From the NCBI RefSeq assembly GCF_050632395.1, contig NZ_CP192600.1, positions 1,426,001 through 1,490,000 on the forward strand: a stretch of DNA of 64,000 nt, written 5' to 3'. Positions within the stretch are counted from its first letter, which is position 1; each line of letters starts with the position of its first letter. The position numbers and the translations under genes were made by a program. Positions 25,807-32,814 of the stretch are shown here, in pieces. The stretch is from JAUYQR01 sp050632395 (GTDB lineage: Bacteria; Pseudomonadota; Alphaproteobacteria; Rhodobacterales; Rhodobacteraceae). Under the pieces are notes generated by a model, which made no database searches, was not told where the DNA came from, and saw nothing but the letters and a program-made list of their open reading frames with translations.

Positions 25807-27468
25807 TCAGGCCGGGGTGGTCTCGCCCACCATGCGGCAGCGCAGGCCGTCGGGCAGATAGTCGATGTCGACGCTGCCTGCGATTTGCTGCGCCAGAACC
25901 GACCGGATCATCGTGGTGCCGAAGCCGGAGGTGTCTGGCGCGGTGACCGGCGGGCCGCCCGTCTCCACCCAGTCGATGCTGAAGGTCTTGGCGGTGCCAT
26001 CAAGGCTCCAGCGGATATCGACCTTGCCTTCCGGTGTCGACAGCGCGCCGTATTTCGCGGCGTTGGTCGACAATTCGTGCAACGCCATCGCCAGCGCCGT
26101 TGCCGCCTTGTCGGCAAGGTCGAAATCCGGCCCCGACAGGGTGAAACGCGCATGGTTTGCATCGTCGAACGGGGCCACCGCGGTGCGGATCAGTTCGGTG
26201 ACCGAGGCCGCCGTCAGCCCGCCCGACAACAGCACCTCATGCGCCTTGGCCATCGCGCCAAGCCGCCCGTTGAACGCACGCACGTTGTCGTCCTGCCCCC
26301 GGCCGCGAAATGTCTGGCGGGCGATGGCCTGAACCGTGGCGATCAGGTTCTTCATCCGGTGGTCGTGTTCGCGCAGCAAAAGCGCGCGCTGTTCCTCGGC
26401 GATCTGGCGCTGGGCACGGGCGGCCAGAAGCTGGTCCATGAACCCGTCAAGCGCGCGTCCCGCCTCGCCGAATTCACTGGCATCGCGCTGAAGCCCGGTG
26501 CGCACTGTGGTGTCGCCCGCCTGCCACGCGTTGACCGTGCCTATCAGGCGCGCGAACGGGCGGCGGATAAAGCGTTCGTTGGCGATCTGCCCGGCGATTA
26601 CGGCTGCTGCAGTGGTCAGAAGCCCGATCAGGATCGAGATCGCGGTGATCCGGTTTATCGGCCCCAGGACCTCGTCAACCGCCACCCCGGCGCTGACATA
26701 AAAGCCTTTAGTCTGCGGAGATGCGGGGAAATAACCGATCACCCGTGCGGTGCCATCCTGACTGACTACCGCCATCGACCCGGGTTCGGGCGCGGTGACA
26801 AGGTGGCTGAAGCTGGCCGGGATCTGCGTGCCGACAAACCGCTCCGGCAGCGGTTCGCGGGCGACGATGGTGCCTTCGCTGTCGGCTACGGTGATCGAAC
26901 TGCCCGCCGCCAGCTCATGTCGCTTCATCCGCCGGCCAAGCCAGCCAAGGTCAAGGTCACCGATGATGGTGAGCCGGGCGTTGGTGTCATCAACGAACGC
27001 CATCAGCACCGGCAGGGTTGGCGCTGTGCCGTCAGCGCCGGGCACGAAGCGCCCGGTAACTGAACCGCCATCGACCGACGCCTGTTGCAAAATCGCGGCA
27101 TCGGGCAAGGCGGGCAAGGTGCCGTTGCCCGCCCGGCACAACGGTTGGCCGCGACCGTCCAGCACGCTGAGCGCGACCAATTGCGGCAGTTTCCCGATGG
27201 CGGTCGACAGGAACGTCTCGCACACCGCGCGGTCCTTGCGTCGCACGCTGGGCGACGAAGCCACGGTGTTCAGCACGCTTTCGATGCCGGTCACGACCTG
27301 CACCAGTTCAAGCGAGTGCAAGGATCCGGTCCGCCGCGCGGTTTCGTGCATCGTCTGCCACGCGGTTTGCCGCGTGACGTAGATGTTGAAGAACACGAGC
27401 GTCGCCAGCGGGGCCAGCGTCACAAGCGTCACGATCAGAAACCGGTGTGTCAGGCCAAGTCTGGTCAA
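25807..27468 (-). CDS. HWE/HisKA_2-type sensor histidine kinase
   Basis: Membrane sensor of about 553 residues. A transmembrane segment near 10-28, an extracytoplasmic sensor domain (about 30-255), a second transmembrane segment (about 260-285), a HAMP-like linker and then the kinase: H-box HDHRMKNLIATVQAIARQT near 368 and N-box ALHELSTNAAKYGALS near 464. This is the kinase type that phosphorylates PhyR in the general stress response, or partners single-domain regulators. The start is uncertain: TTG 27468 or TTG 27510; neither has a strong ribosome-binding site. Confidence 0.85.
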   Translation of the reverse strand: MTRLGLTHRFLIVTLVTLAPLATLVFFNIYVTRQTAWQTMHETARRTGSLHSLELVQVVTGIESVLNTVASSPSVRRKDRAVCETFLSTAIGKLPQLVALSVLDGRGQPLCRAGNGTLPALPDAAILQQASVDGGSVTGRFVPGADGTAPTLPVLMAFVDDTNARLTIIGDLDLGWLGRRMKRHELAAGSSITVADSEGTIVAREPLPERFVGTQIPASFSHLVTAPEPGSMAVVSQDGTARVIGYFPASPQTKGFYVSAGVAVDEVLGPINRITAISILIGLLTTAAAVIAGQIANERFIRRPFARLIGTVNAWQAGDTTVRTGLQRDASEFGEAGRALDGFMDQLLAARAQRQIAEEQRALLLREHDHRMKNLIATVQAIARQTFRGRGQDDNVRAFNGRLGAMAKAHEVLLSGGLTAASVTELIRTAVAPFDDANHARFTLSGPDFDLADKAATALAMALHELSTNAAKYGALSTPEGKVDIRWSLDGTAKTFSIDWVETGGPPVTAPDTSGFGTTMIRSVLAQQIAGSVDIDYLPDGLRCRMVGETTPA

Positions 27469-27561
27469 CGGTCGCTCACGATGCTGGCATCGTAGGGAAA
27501 CCTGCCACAACGTCAGCGCGTGGTAAACCCAAGCCCGTTCGCCCCTGCCGCGAAGTAAACC

Positions 27562-27720
27562 TTAAAGTCGGTCAGTCGGCGGGCGCAGTCCCGACGCGTG
27601 CGAGGACGGCCGTTTCATCCGGTCGATCCGGTCAGCCGACCGTGAGGCCGAAAGGTAGCCAAGGACGGACACCGCCCCAAGAACGCCAAAGACGGCAACG
27701 GCAATCGAAACTTCGGTCAT
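27562..27720 (-). CDS. Small single-pass membrane protein
   Basis: Peptide of 52 residues starting at ATG 27720 with one transmembrane segment (VSIAVAVFGVLGAVSVLGYL, residues 4-23) and a basic cytoplasmic tail. It is too short to assign. It lies downstream of the acidic 90-residue gene in the same direction, with a hairpin at 27749-27774 between them, so it may share the EcfG promoter at 28112-28136. Confidence 0.55.
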   Translation of the reverse strand: MTEVSIAVAVFGVLGAVSVLGYLSASRSADRIDRMKRPSSHASGLRPPTDRL

Positions 27721-27748
27721 GTCGGGGGGCCCTTTCTGGCTGCGGTGG

Positions 27749-27774
27749 CGCCCCCCGAACCCATGCCGGGGGGC
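27749..27774 (-). terminator. GC-rich hairpin between two small genes
   Basis: CGCCCCCCG (27749-27757) pairs with CGGGGGGCG (27766-27774) around an 8-base loop. There is no clear U-run, so it may attenuate rather than stop transcription. Confidence 0.5.
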
Positions 27775-27790
27775 GTGACATATCAAGGTG

Positions 27791-28063
27791 TCAAAGCGGT
27801 ATGGACCGCGGGAAGGTCGGCTGCGCACCGGGCGACACGAGGTCGTCATCCTCAGGCAACTCGTCTTCCTCGCCGGGAAGGATCGGGGTCACATCGTTCG
27901 TGTCGCCCTCGTCCGCTTCGGTCGGATAGGGGTCAAGCGGATCAAAGCCGTCGTTCGGCTTCAGATCCCCCGGGGTATCGCCCGGCTCGCCGGAAGGGTC
28001 GTTCTGAAAGCCATTGCGGCCCTTGGCAGGGACGTCGTCGGGATTGGGTCTGGTCTGGTCCAT
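27791..28063 (-). CDS. Small acidic hypothetical protein
   Basis: The protein has 90 residues, very rich in Asp, Glu and Pro (segments such as DPLDPYPTEADEGD and LPGEEDELPEDDD), with no hydrophobic core, so probably disordered. ATG 28063 has AAGGGAG upstream. The N-terminus (MDQTRPNPDDVPAKGRNGFQ) resembles small stress-regulated proteins of rhodobacters, but I cannot name a family. An EcfG-type promoter and a stem-loop in the leader (28084-28101) precede it. Confidence 0.65.
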   Translation of the reverse strand: MDQTRPNPDDVPAKGRNGFQNDPSGEPGDTPGDLKPNDGFDPLDPYPTEADEGDTNDVTPILPGEEDELPEDDDLVSPGAQPTFPRSIPL

Positions 28064-28083
28064 GGCGGTCTCCCTTGCAAACT

Positions 28084-28101
28084 GGCCGCCCACTGGCGGC
28101 C
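28084..28101 (-). promoter_or_regulatory. Leader stem-loop upstream of the acidic protein gene
   Basis: GGCCGCC (28084-28090) pairs with GGCGGCC (28095-28101), loop CACT. It lies between the EcfG promoter and the ribosome-binding site and may affect translation or mRNA stability. Confidence 0.45.
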
Positions 28102-28111
28102 GCATCGTGTC

Positions 28112-28136
28112 AACCGCCCAGCGGCACTGTTGTTCC
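28112..28136 (-). promoter_or_regulatory. EcfG-type promoter of the acidic protein gene
   Basis: On the minus strand, GGAAC (28136-28132), 16 bases, GGTT (28115-28112). The stretch 28137-28381 between this promoter and the next gene shows no gene or clear signal. Confidence 0.78.
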
Positions 28137-28381
28137 CTCCTTAAGCCCAAGTTCGCCCGGCGAAACGGCGCGAAGTGGCTGGATCGCCATCAGCATGAAG
28201 GGCGCACGGTGGGCAGGCCGCGTTTCGGTCAAAAACCGAGGAAGGGGTGGGACGAGAACCTCCCGGCGCCTCATCAGAGCGCTCGGCGAGAGATCAGAAA
28301 GTCGGCGGTCGCATCAGGGGGGCAGTGCGACCGCCGAACGGGGCAGGAGCGGAGGGAGCGCCCACACCTGCCCAAACGAGG

Positions 28382-28882
28382 TCAGGCGGCGGAACGCGCC
28401 GCTTCCTCGTTCACGGAGGACTCTGCCAGCGAGGTCAAAGCCTCATCAGTCGCAGTCTCTTCGGCAAGTGTCGCCTGCAGAAGTTCCACCGCTTCGGTCA
28501 TGCCCAGCACACCTGCCCATGAGCGGAGCGTGCCGTAGCGGGCAATTTCATAATGTTCCACGGCCTGAGCCGAGGCGATCAGGCCGGCGTCTAGTGCGGG
28601 AGAACCCTTGTATGTCTCCATCACTTCCTCGCCTTCCTCGATGATACCGTCGATGGCCGGGCAGGTCTTGCCTTGGGCGCGCTTGCCCATCAGTTCGAAC
28701 ACCTGCTGCAGACGCTCGACCTGCCCTTCGGTCTCGGTGCGGTGCTTTTCGAAGGCCGCCTTCAGCTCCGGCGACTGCGTGGCGCGAGCCATCTTGGGCA
28801 GCGCGCGCAGGATTTTGCGTTCGGCATAATACACGTCGCGGAGCTGATCGTGGAACATCTGGTCGAGTGACACGGATTTCAT
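28382..28882 (-). CDS. DUF892 family ferritin-like protein (YciE/YciF type)
   Basis: The protein has 166 residues with the four-helix ferritin-like fold of the YciE/YciF family. Helices carry spaced Glu and His residues: DVYYAERKILRALPKM near 16-31, EKHRTETEGQVERL near 44-57 and AVEHYEIARYGTLR near 106-119, consistent with a di-iron site. Members are induced in general stress. It has its own EcfG promoter, divergent from that of the BON-domain gene. Confidence 0.9.
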   Translation of the reverse strand: MKSVSLDQMFHDQLRDVYYAERKILRALPKMARATQSPELKAAFEKHRTETEGQVERLQQVFELMGKRAQGKTCPAIDGIIEEGEEVMETYKGSPALDAGLIASAQAVEHYEIARYGTLRSWAGVLGMTEAVELLQATLAEETATDEALTSLAESSVNEEAARSAA

Positions 28883-28939
28883 CGCGGTTTCCTTTCGGCT
28901 GGCGGCGCCGTCATGGCCCCGTCGGATTTGCGCCTATTC

Positions 28940-28964
28940 AACCTGCTCGCGTCGAGTTTGTTCC
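28940..28964 (-). promoter_or_regulatory. EcfG-type promoter of the ferritin-like gene
   Basis: On the minus strand, GGAAC (28964-28960), 16 bases, GGTT (28943-28940); the start codon at 28882 is about 58 bases away. Confidence 0.78.
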
Positions 28965-28998
28965 AAAGTTTCTGGTTCCGGCGTGGATCGGGTGCCGG

Positions 28999-29023
28999 GG
29001 AACAAACCGGGCCGTTTGCGGTT
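28999..29023 (+). promoter_or_regulatory. EcfG-type promoter of the BON-domain gene
   Basis: GGAAC (28999-29003), 16 bases, GGTT (29020-29023). It is back to back with the minus-strand promoter at 28940-28964, so both genes are likely switched on together. Confidence 0.78.
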
Positions 29024-29053
29024 GTCCAAAGAGTTCCAGATGGCGAGGATGCG

Positions 29054-29404
29054 ATGCACGACAAGACCGCGCCCGGCCCGAAACAGCAGCCGAACGATGC
29101 AGGCGACAGCGCCGCCCGGCGGGGTAGTGCGGCCCCCGACAGGTATTGGGTGCACGACGACGTTGGCCCCTGCACCTACGTTCCGGTGAATGCGGGTGAC
29201 GGTGCCCCGCTGCCCGAAAAGTTCGCGCAGCTGTTGCGGGATTTTCCCCAGATCATCGAAGGTCAGGTCACCTTGCGGGATGTGGACAACATGCTGTGGT
29301 TGGAAGGCTGGGTTGACGATGAGGATCAGTCGACCCGGCTGGAAGCGGCCGTGACCCTGATCGCGGGCGGGCGCCACGTGCGCAACGTGCTGGCGATCGG
29401 CTAA
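29054..29404 (+). CDS. BON-domain-like stress protein
   Basis: Soluble protein of 116 residues. The N-terminal 28 residues are polar and probably disordered; the C-terminal half (about 55-116, VTLRDVDNMLWLEGWVDDEDQ and GGRHVRNVLAI) fits a BON domain, found in osmotic-shock and envelope stress proteins. No signal peptide is seen. ATG 29054 lies about 20 bases after the predicted transcript start of an EcfG promoter and follows GCGAGG. A longer frame starting at 28913 would begin upstream of the promoter and is rejected. Confidence 0.7.
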   Translation: MHDKTAPGPKQQPNDAGDSAARRGSAAPDRYWVHDDVGPCTYVPVNAGDGAPLPEKFAQLLRDFPQIIEGQVTLRDVDNMLWLEGWVDDEDQSTRLEAAVTLIAGGRHVRNVLAIG

Positions 29405-29461
29405 GCTGCGGAAGTGCCGTCCATCTTTCGGCTTTTCGGGGTGGGCGGGTGTTCTACACGA

Positions 29462-29623
29462 TCAGCCGCGTTTCAGCCGCGCGTCAAGGGCGGCCTGCAG
29501 ACGCGCGGCCAATTCTCGGATGTGGTCCGGGACAGGCTCGCTTGCCAGCGCCTTCACCAGCGCCTCGGCGATCTTCGTTGCGTCGTCACTTTTGGTAGGC
29601 TGATCCGGCCCCGTCTGAGTCAC
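29462..29623 (-). CDS. Small protein with a NepR-like C-terminal motif
   Basis: Peptide of 53 residues from GTG 29623, which has GGAGG at seven bases. The C-terminal half, ALVKALASEPVPDHIRELAARL, resembles the helix region of NepR anti-sigma factors (consensus EPVPDRFLDLLxxL) and the partner at 37142-37333 (SEDVPDRFLQLLAQL). It could be a second anti-sigma factor for one of the two EcfG proteins. The similarity is short, so this is tentative; no EcfG promoter was found directly upstream. Confidence 0.5.
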   Translation of the reverse strand: MTQTGPDQPTKSDDATKIAEALVKALASEPVPDHIRELAARLQAALDARLKRG

Positions 29624-29771
29624 ACTTGAACCTCCGTTTCGAACAGGATCGAACGGCCAGGCCGCCGCGTCCAGCGCAAAACGTCTTCGGGCAAGCTTCA
29701 TGCCCGCATCGGGCGGCTTAGTCAGGGGTGACGGAAGGAAAGGGGGCGCCGAAGCGCCCCTCAATGCTGGT

Positions 29772-30350
29772 TCAGAGGTTCTTGATCGCCGGGCAGATCA
29801 CCATCATGGCGTTCATGTCATAACCGGCTTTGGTGCCCGTATCGGCGCCGGTGGTGGTCGAAGTGTCGCCGGTCGCGGTGTCCGAAGCGGTGCCGGTGTC
29901 GGTTCCGGTCGTTGCAGCCGCGCCCGTATCAGTGCCGGTCGCAGCCCCCGTCGAAGTATCGCCGCCGGTCGAGGTATCGCCGGCGGTGGTCGTATCCGTC
30001 CCCGCGGTGCCTGCGGTTGCGTCAGAGCTGCCGTCGGTCAGGTTGGTCGCGTTGGAATCGGTCTTGAAACGGGCGCATTCCGCCAGAACCTTGTCGCGGT
30101 CCTCTTGCGGCAGCGAGGGCCAGCTTTGCACGATCTCGTCGGTGGTGCGCAATTGGGTCCGCTCGGCGTCGCTGTAGAACGCACCGCTGACCGCGTCGGA
30201 CCAGTCTGCGCCGTAGATCATGGACCCGGTTTGCATGGTCGAGGTTTCGCCACCAGTAGTGCCTTCAGCGGCCCCCTCGGTGGTCGTCTGGGCGATGGCG
30301 CCCGTTGCCAGAAGAATGCCCAACGGGGCGGCAAGCACGAAGAGTTTCAT
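29772..30350 (-). CDS. Exported low-complexity Thr/Gly/Asp-rich protein
   Basis: The protein has 192 residues. A Sec signal peptide (MKLFVLAAPLGILLATGAIA, residues 1-20) is followed by an ordered region (about 45-100: SMIYGADWSDAVSGAFY, LRTTDEIVQSWPSL) and a long repeat of Thr, Gly, Asp, Ala and Ser (about 105-175, many TGTDTG-like units). The C-terminus has a single Cys (MMVICPAIKNL). The function is unknown; periplasmic. ATG 30350 follows AAAGGA. It is behind an EcfG promoter, so likely stress-induced. Confidence 0.75.
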   Translation of the reverse strand: MKLFVLAAPLGILLATGAIAQTTTEGAAEGTTGGETSTMQTGSMIYGADWSDAVSGAFYSDAERTQLRTTDEIVQSWPSLPQEDRDKVLAECARFKTDSNATNLTDGSSDATAGTAGTDTTTAGDTSTGGDTSTGAATGTDTGAAATTGTDTGTASDTATGDTSTTTGADTGTKAGYDMNAMMVICPAIKNL

Positions 30351-30418
30351 TACGAAGTCCTTTCGATTGGTCGTTTCGCTGCGCCAAAGGCAGGGCCTGG
30401 AGCGCTGGGTCCGACCTG

Positions 30419-30443
30419 AACCGCAAACCGCGAGCGTTGTTCC
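30419..30443 (-). promoter_or_regulatory. EcfG-type promoter of the exported low-complexity protein
   Basis: On the minus strand, GGAAC (30443-30439), 16 bases, GGTT (30422-30419), about 70 bases before the start codon at 30350. Confidence 0.76.
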
Positions 30444-30512
30444 GAACCGTGGATCCTGCCCATGCGTCATCGGCAAGGCGCGGCCCAAAACCGGGCGGCG
30501 GCCAAATCCTGG

Positions 30513-30537
30513 GGAACATCGGTCTCAAGGCCCGGTT
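30513..30537 (+). promoter_or_regulatory. EcfG-type promoter of the SDR gene
   Basis: GGAAC (30513-30517), 16 bases, GGTT (30534-30537), 34 bases before the start codon at 30571. Confidence 0.78.
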
Positions 30538-30570
30538 AACGGCACAAACGTCCCGCACAGAGGCCAGATC

Positions 30571-31428
30571 ATGCCCGAAGACATGCCCGATCGCCCGCCC
30601 CAGACCCAAGACCACCAGCCCGGTCACGAAACCGAGATGACGCCTGCGCCCGACTACTTGCCGCGCTATCCGGGCTCGGGCAGGCTGGCGGGCAAGACCG
30701 CCTTCATCACCGGTGGCGATAGCGGCATCGGCCGCGCCACGGCGATCCTGTTCGCCCGCGAAGGCGCCCGCGTCGCGATCCACTACCGCAATGAGACCGA
30801 GGATGCCGCCACCACCCTCGAAGCGATCCGTGCCGAGGGCGCCGAGGGCATCGCGATCAAGGGCGACATCAGCGACCCCGATGAGGTGACCCGCGCTGTG
30901 CGCGAAACGCTGAAGCGCTTTGGGCGCGTCAATATCGTGATGAACAACGCGGCGGTGCAGTACCCACAAGAGACGCTGGAAGCGATCACCGCCGAACAGT
31001 TGGAAACCACCTTCGCCACCAACATTTTATCACAATTTCATGTGGTTAAGGGGTTTCTGTCGCAAATGGAAAGCGGCGACTGCATCATCAACACGACCTC
31101 TGTCACCGCATTTCGCGGCTCGGACCATCTGGTCGACTACGCCTCTACCAAAGGGGCGATTCTGGCCTTCACGCGCGCGCTTTCGGGAATGCTGGCGCCG
31201 CGCGGCATCCGCGTGAACGCCATCGCGCCGGGGCCGATCTGGACGCCGCTGATCCCGGCCAGCTTCGATGCCGAAAAGGTGGCGTCGTTCGGCAAGGACA
31301 CGCCCCTTGGCCGTGCGGGGCAGCCCTGCGAAGTGGCGCCTGCGGCACTGTTCCTGGCCTGCGAGGACTCGTCCTACATGACCGGCCAGACGCTGCACCC
31401 GAACGGCGGCGAGATGGTTGGCGGCTGA
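30571..31428 (+). CDS. SDR family oxidoreductase (YghA/GsiB-neighbour stress type)
   Basis: Short-chain dehydrogenase of 285 residues with an N-terminal extension of about 35 residues rich in Pro and His, as in stress SDRs of the YghA/YdaD kind. The cofactor motif TGGDSGIGRATA is near 47-58, NNAA near 126-129, the catalytic serine in TTSVTA and YASTKGA (Tyr/Lys) near 190-196. ATG 30571 follows AGAGG. It is behind an EcfG promoter. Such enzymes are linked to osmotic or oxidative stress, but the substrate is unknown. Confidence 0.9.
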   Translation: MPEDMPDRPPQTQDHQPGHETEMTPAPDYLPRYPGSGRLAGKTAFITGGDSGIGRATAILFAREGARVAIHYRNETEDAATTLEAIRAEGAEGIAIKGDISDPDEVTRAVRETLKRFGRVNIVMNNAAVQYPQETLEAITAEQLETTFATNILSQFHVVKGFLSQMESGDCIINTTSVTAFRGSDHLVDYASTKGAILAFTRALSGMLAPRGIRVNAIAPGPIWTPLIPASFDAEKVASFGKDTPLGRAGQPCEVAPAALFLACEDSSYMTGQTLHPNGGEMVGG

Positions 31429-31448
31429 TCGGGGAGTGTCGCCGGAAG

Positions 31449-31516
31449 CAGACGGGCCAAACTGACAGACGGGCCAAACTGACAGACGGGCCAAACTGAC
31501 AGACGGGCCAAACTGA
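31449..31516. repeat. Four perfect tandem copies of a 17-base unit
   Basis: CAGACGGGCCAAACTGA occurs four times in direct succession with no mismatch. The array ends 15 bases before the -35 element of an EcfG-type promoter that drives the glycosyltransferase gene. It could be a protein-binding array or a slippage-prone repeat affecting promoter activity. Confidence 0.95.
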
Positions 31517-31531
31517 ATTGTACGAGGTCCG

Positions 31532-31556
31532 GGAACAAAACGCCCGCTTCGCCGTT
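31532..31556 (+). promoter_or_regulatory. EcfG-type promoter of the glycosyltransferase-glf operon
   Basis: GGAAC (31532-31536), 16 bases, CGTT (31553-31556), perfect consensus, 50 bases before the start codon at 31606. Confidence 0.8.
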
Positions 31557-31605
31557 CTTTCTGCAAGGCAGAGTTCCCTGCCATGCATCCTTACCGGAGA
31601 CTCCC

Positions 31606-32814
31606 ATGCCCCCAACTGGCCTCGACGCGCCGGGCGCGTCGTCCCGTCTGCTTGTCTGCTTGTCACATCTGCGCTGGGACCTTGTGGTCCAGCGCCCGCA
31701 TCACCTGCTGCGCCGCGCGACCGCAGATTACGACGTGATCTATTTCGAGGAAGCGGTGCGTCATGACGGCCCGCCGAAGCTGGTCCAGCGCAGCGATCCG
31801 TCCGGCGTGGTCATCGCCACGCCGCACCTTGCCCACGACGACGTCGATCCCGACCGGACCATCCGGCGCATGCTGGACCGCCTTATTGCCAGCCGCCCGC
31901 ATTCGTCGCTTGTCGCGTGGTATTATACGCCGATGGCGCTGTCTTACGCCGGGCATCTGGACGAGGATGTCTGCGTCTACGACTGCATGGACGAGCTGAG
32001 CGCCTTCCGCTTTGCTCCGCCCGCCCTGATCCGCCGGGAGGCCGAGCTGTTCGAGCGTGCCGACGTGGTGTTCACCGGTGGCCGCAGCCTCTATGAGGCC
32101 AAACGCGACCGCCATCCAAACGTGCTGTGCCTGCCCAGCAGCATCGACACCGCGCATTTCGCCAAATCCCGCGGCCAGATCGCCGATCCCGCCGATCAAG
32201 CCGCCATCCCGCACCCGCGCGTCGGTTTCTTCGGCGTGATCGACGAGCGGCTGGATCTGGACCTCTTGCGCCTCAGCGCCGAAGCTTTGCCGAACGTCCA
32301 TTTCGTGATCCTCGGGCCGGTGGTGAAGATCGACCCGGCAACCCTGCCGCAAGCGGCCAACATTCATTGGCTCGGCTCCAAACACTATGCCGACCTGCCG
32401 GCCTATCTTGGCAACTGGGATGCCGGCTGGATGCCCTTTGCGCTGAACGAATGCACCCGCTTCATCAGCCCCACCAAGACGCCGGAGTTTCTGGCGGCCG
32501 GCCTGCCCGTCGCCTCGACCCCGATCGTCGATGTGGTGGCGGATTATGGTCGCCCCGGTCTGGTCGAGATCGCTGAAGGCACGGCGATGGTGGCCGCACT
32601 TACCCGCACGTTGCAAGGCATGTCGCAACGCCAGCGCAAGGCCGTCGACGCTGCCTTGGCGAAAAACTCGTGGGACCGGACCTGGGCCACGATGCGCGAC
32701 GAGGTGGCCCTGTTGAACCGCTCCGAGGTCCTGCTGCCGGTTCGGTCGCGCGCCACCGGCAAGACCCTGACCGCCGCCAAGAAATCCGCAGCTTCGGTGC
32801 CTGACCATGTATGA
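31606..32814 (+). CDS. Glycosyltransferase (GT4-like)
   Basis: Cytoplasmic glycosyltransferase of 402 residues with a GT-B type layout. The N-terminal part has LSHLRWDLVVQRPHHLL near 18-34, a segment common in family-4-like transferases of exopolysaccharide clusters; the C-terminal nucleotide-sugar site region has PTKTPEFLAAGLPVAST near 290-306 with the conserved Glu. It overlaps the UDP-galactopyranose mutase gene by eight bases, so it may transfer galactofuranose. It is driven by an EcfG promoter preceded by a tandem repeat. Confidence 0.85.
   Translation: MPPTGLDAPGASSRLLVCLSHLRWDLVVQRPHHLLRRATADYDVIYFEEAVRHDGPPKLVQRSDPSGVVIATPHLAHDDVDPDRTIRRMLDRLIASRPHSSLVAWYYTPMALSYAGHLDEDVCVYDCMDELSAFRFAPPALIRREAELFERADVVFTGGRSLYEAKRDRHPNVLCLPSSIDTAHFAKSRGQIADPADQAAIPHPRVGFFGVIDERLDLDLLRLSAEALPNVHFVILGPVVKIDPATLPQAANIHWLGSKHYADLPAYLGNWDAGWMPFALNECTRFISPTKTPEFLAAGLPVASTPIVDVVADYGRPGLVEIAEGTAMVAALTRTLQGMSQRQRKAVDAALAKNSWDRTWATMRDEVALLNRSEVLLPVRSRATGKTLTAAKKSAASVPDHV

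Noticed and set aside
28151..28381. A possible gene in the gap between the acidic protein gene and the ferritin-like gene
   Set aside because: Open frames exist on the plus strand but have no ribosome-binding site, no family resemblance and Arg-rich shadow composition.
29640..29660. GAAC..GAAC near 29641 as a LexA box
   Set aside because: The two GAAC are separated by six bases, not seven.
31449..31516. Plasmid-type iterons
   Set aside because: Four 17-base repeats could suggest iterons, but there is no replication initiator gene and the setting is chromosomal, next to an EcfG promoter.
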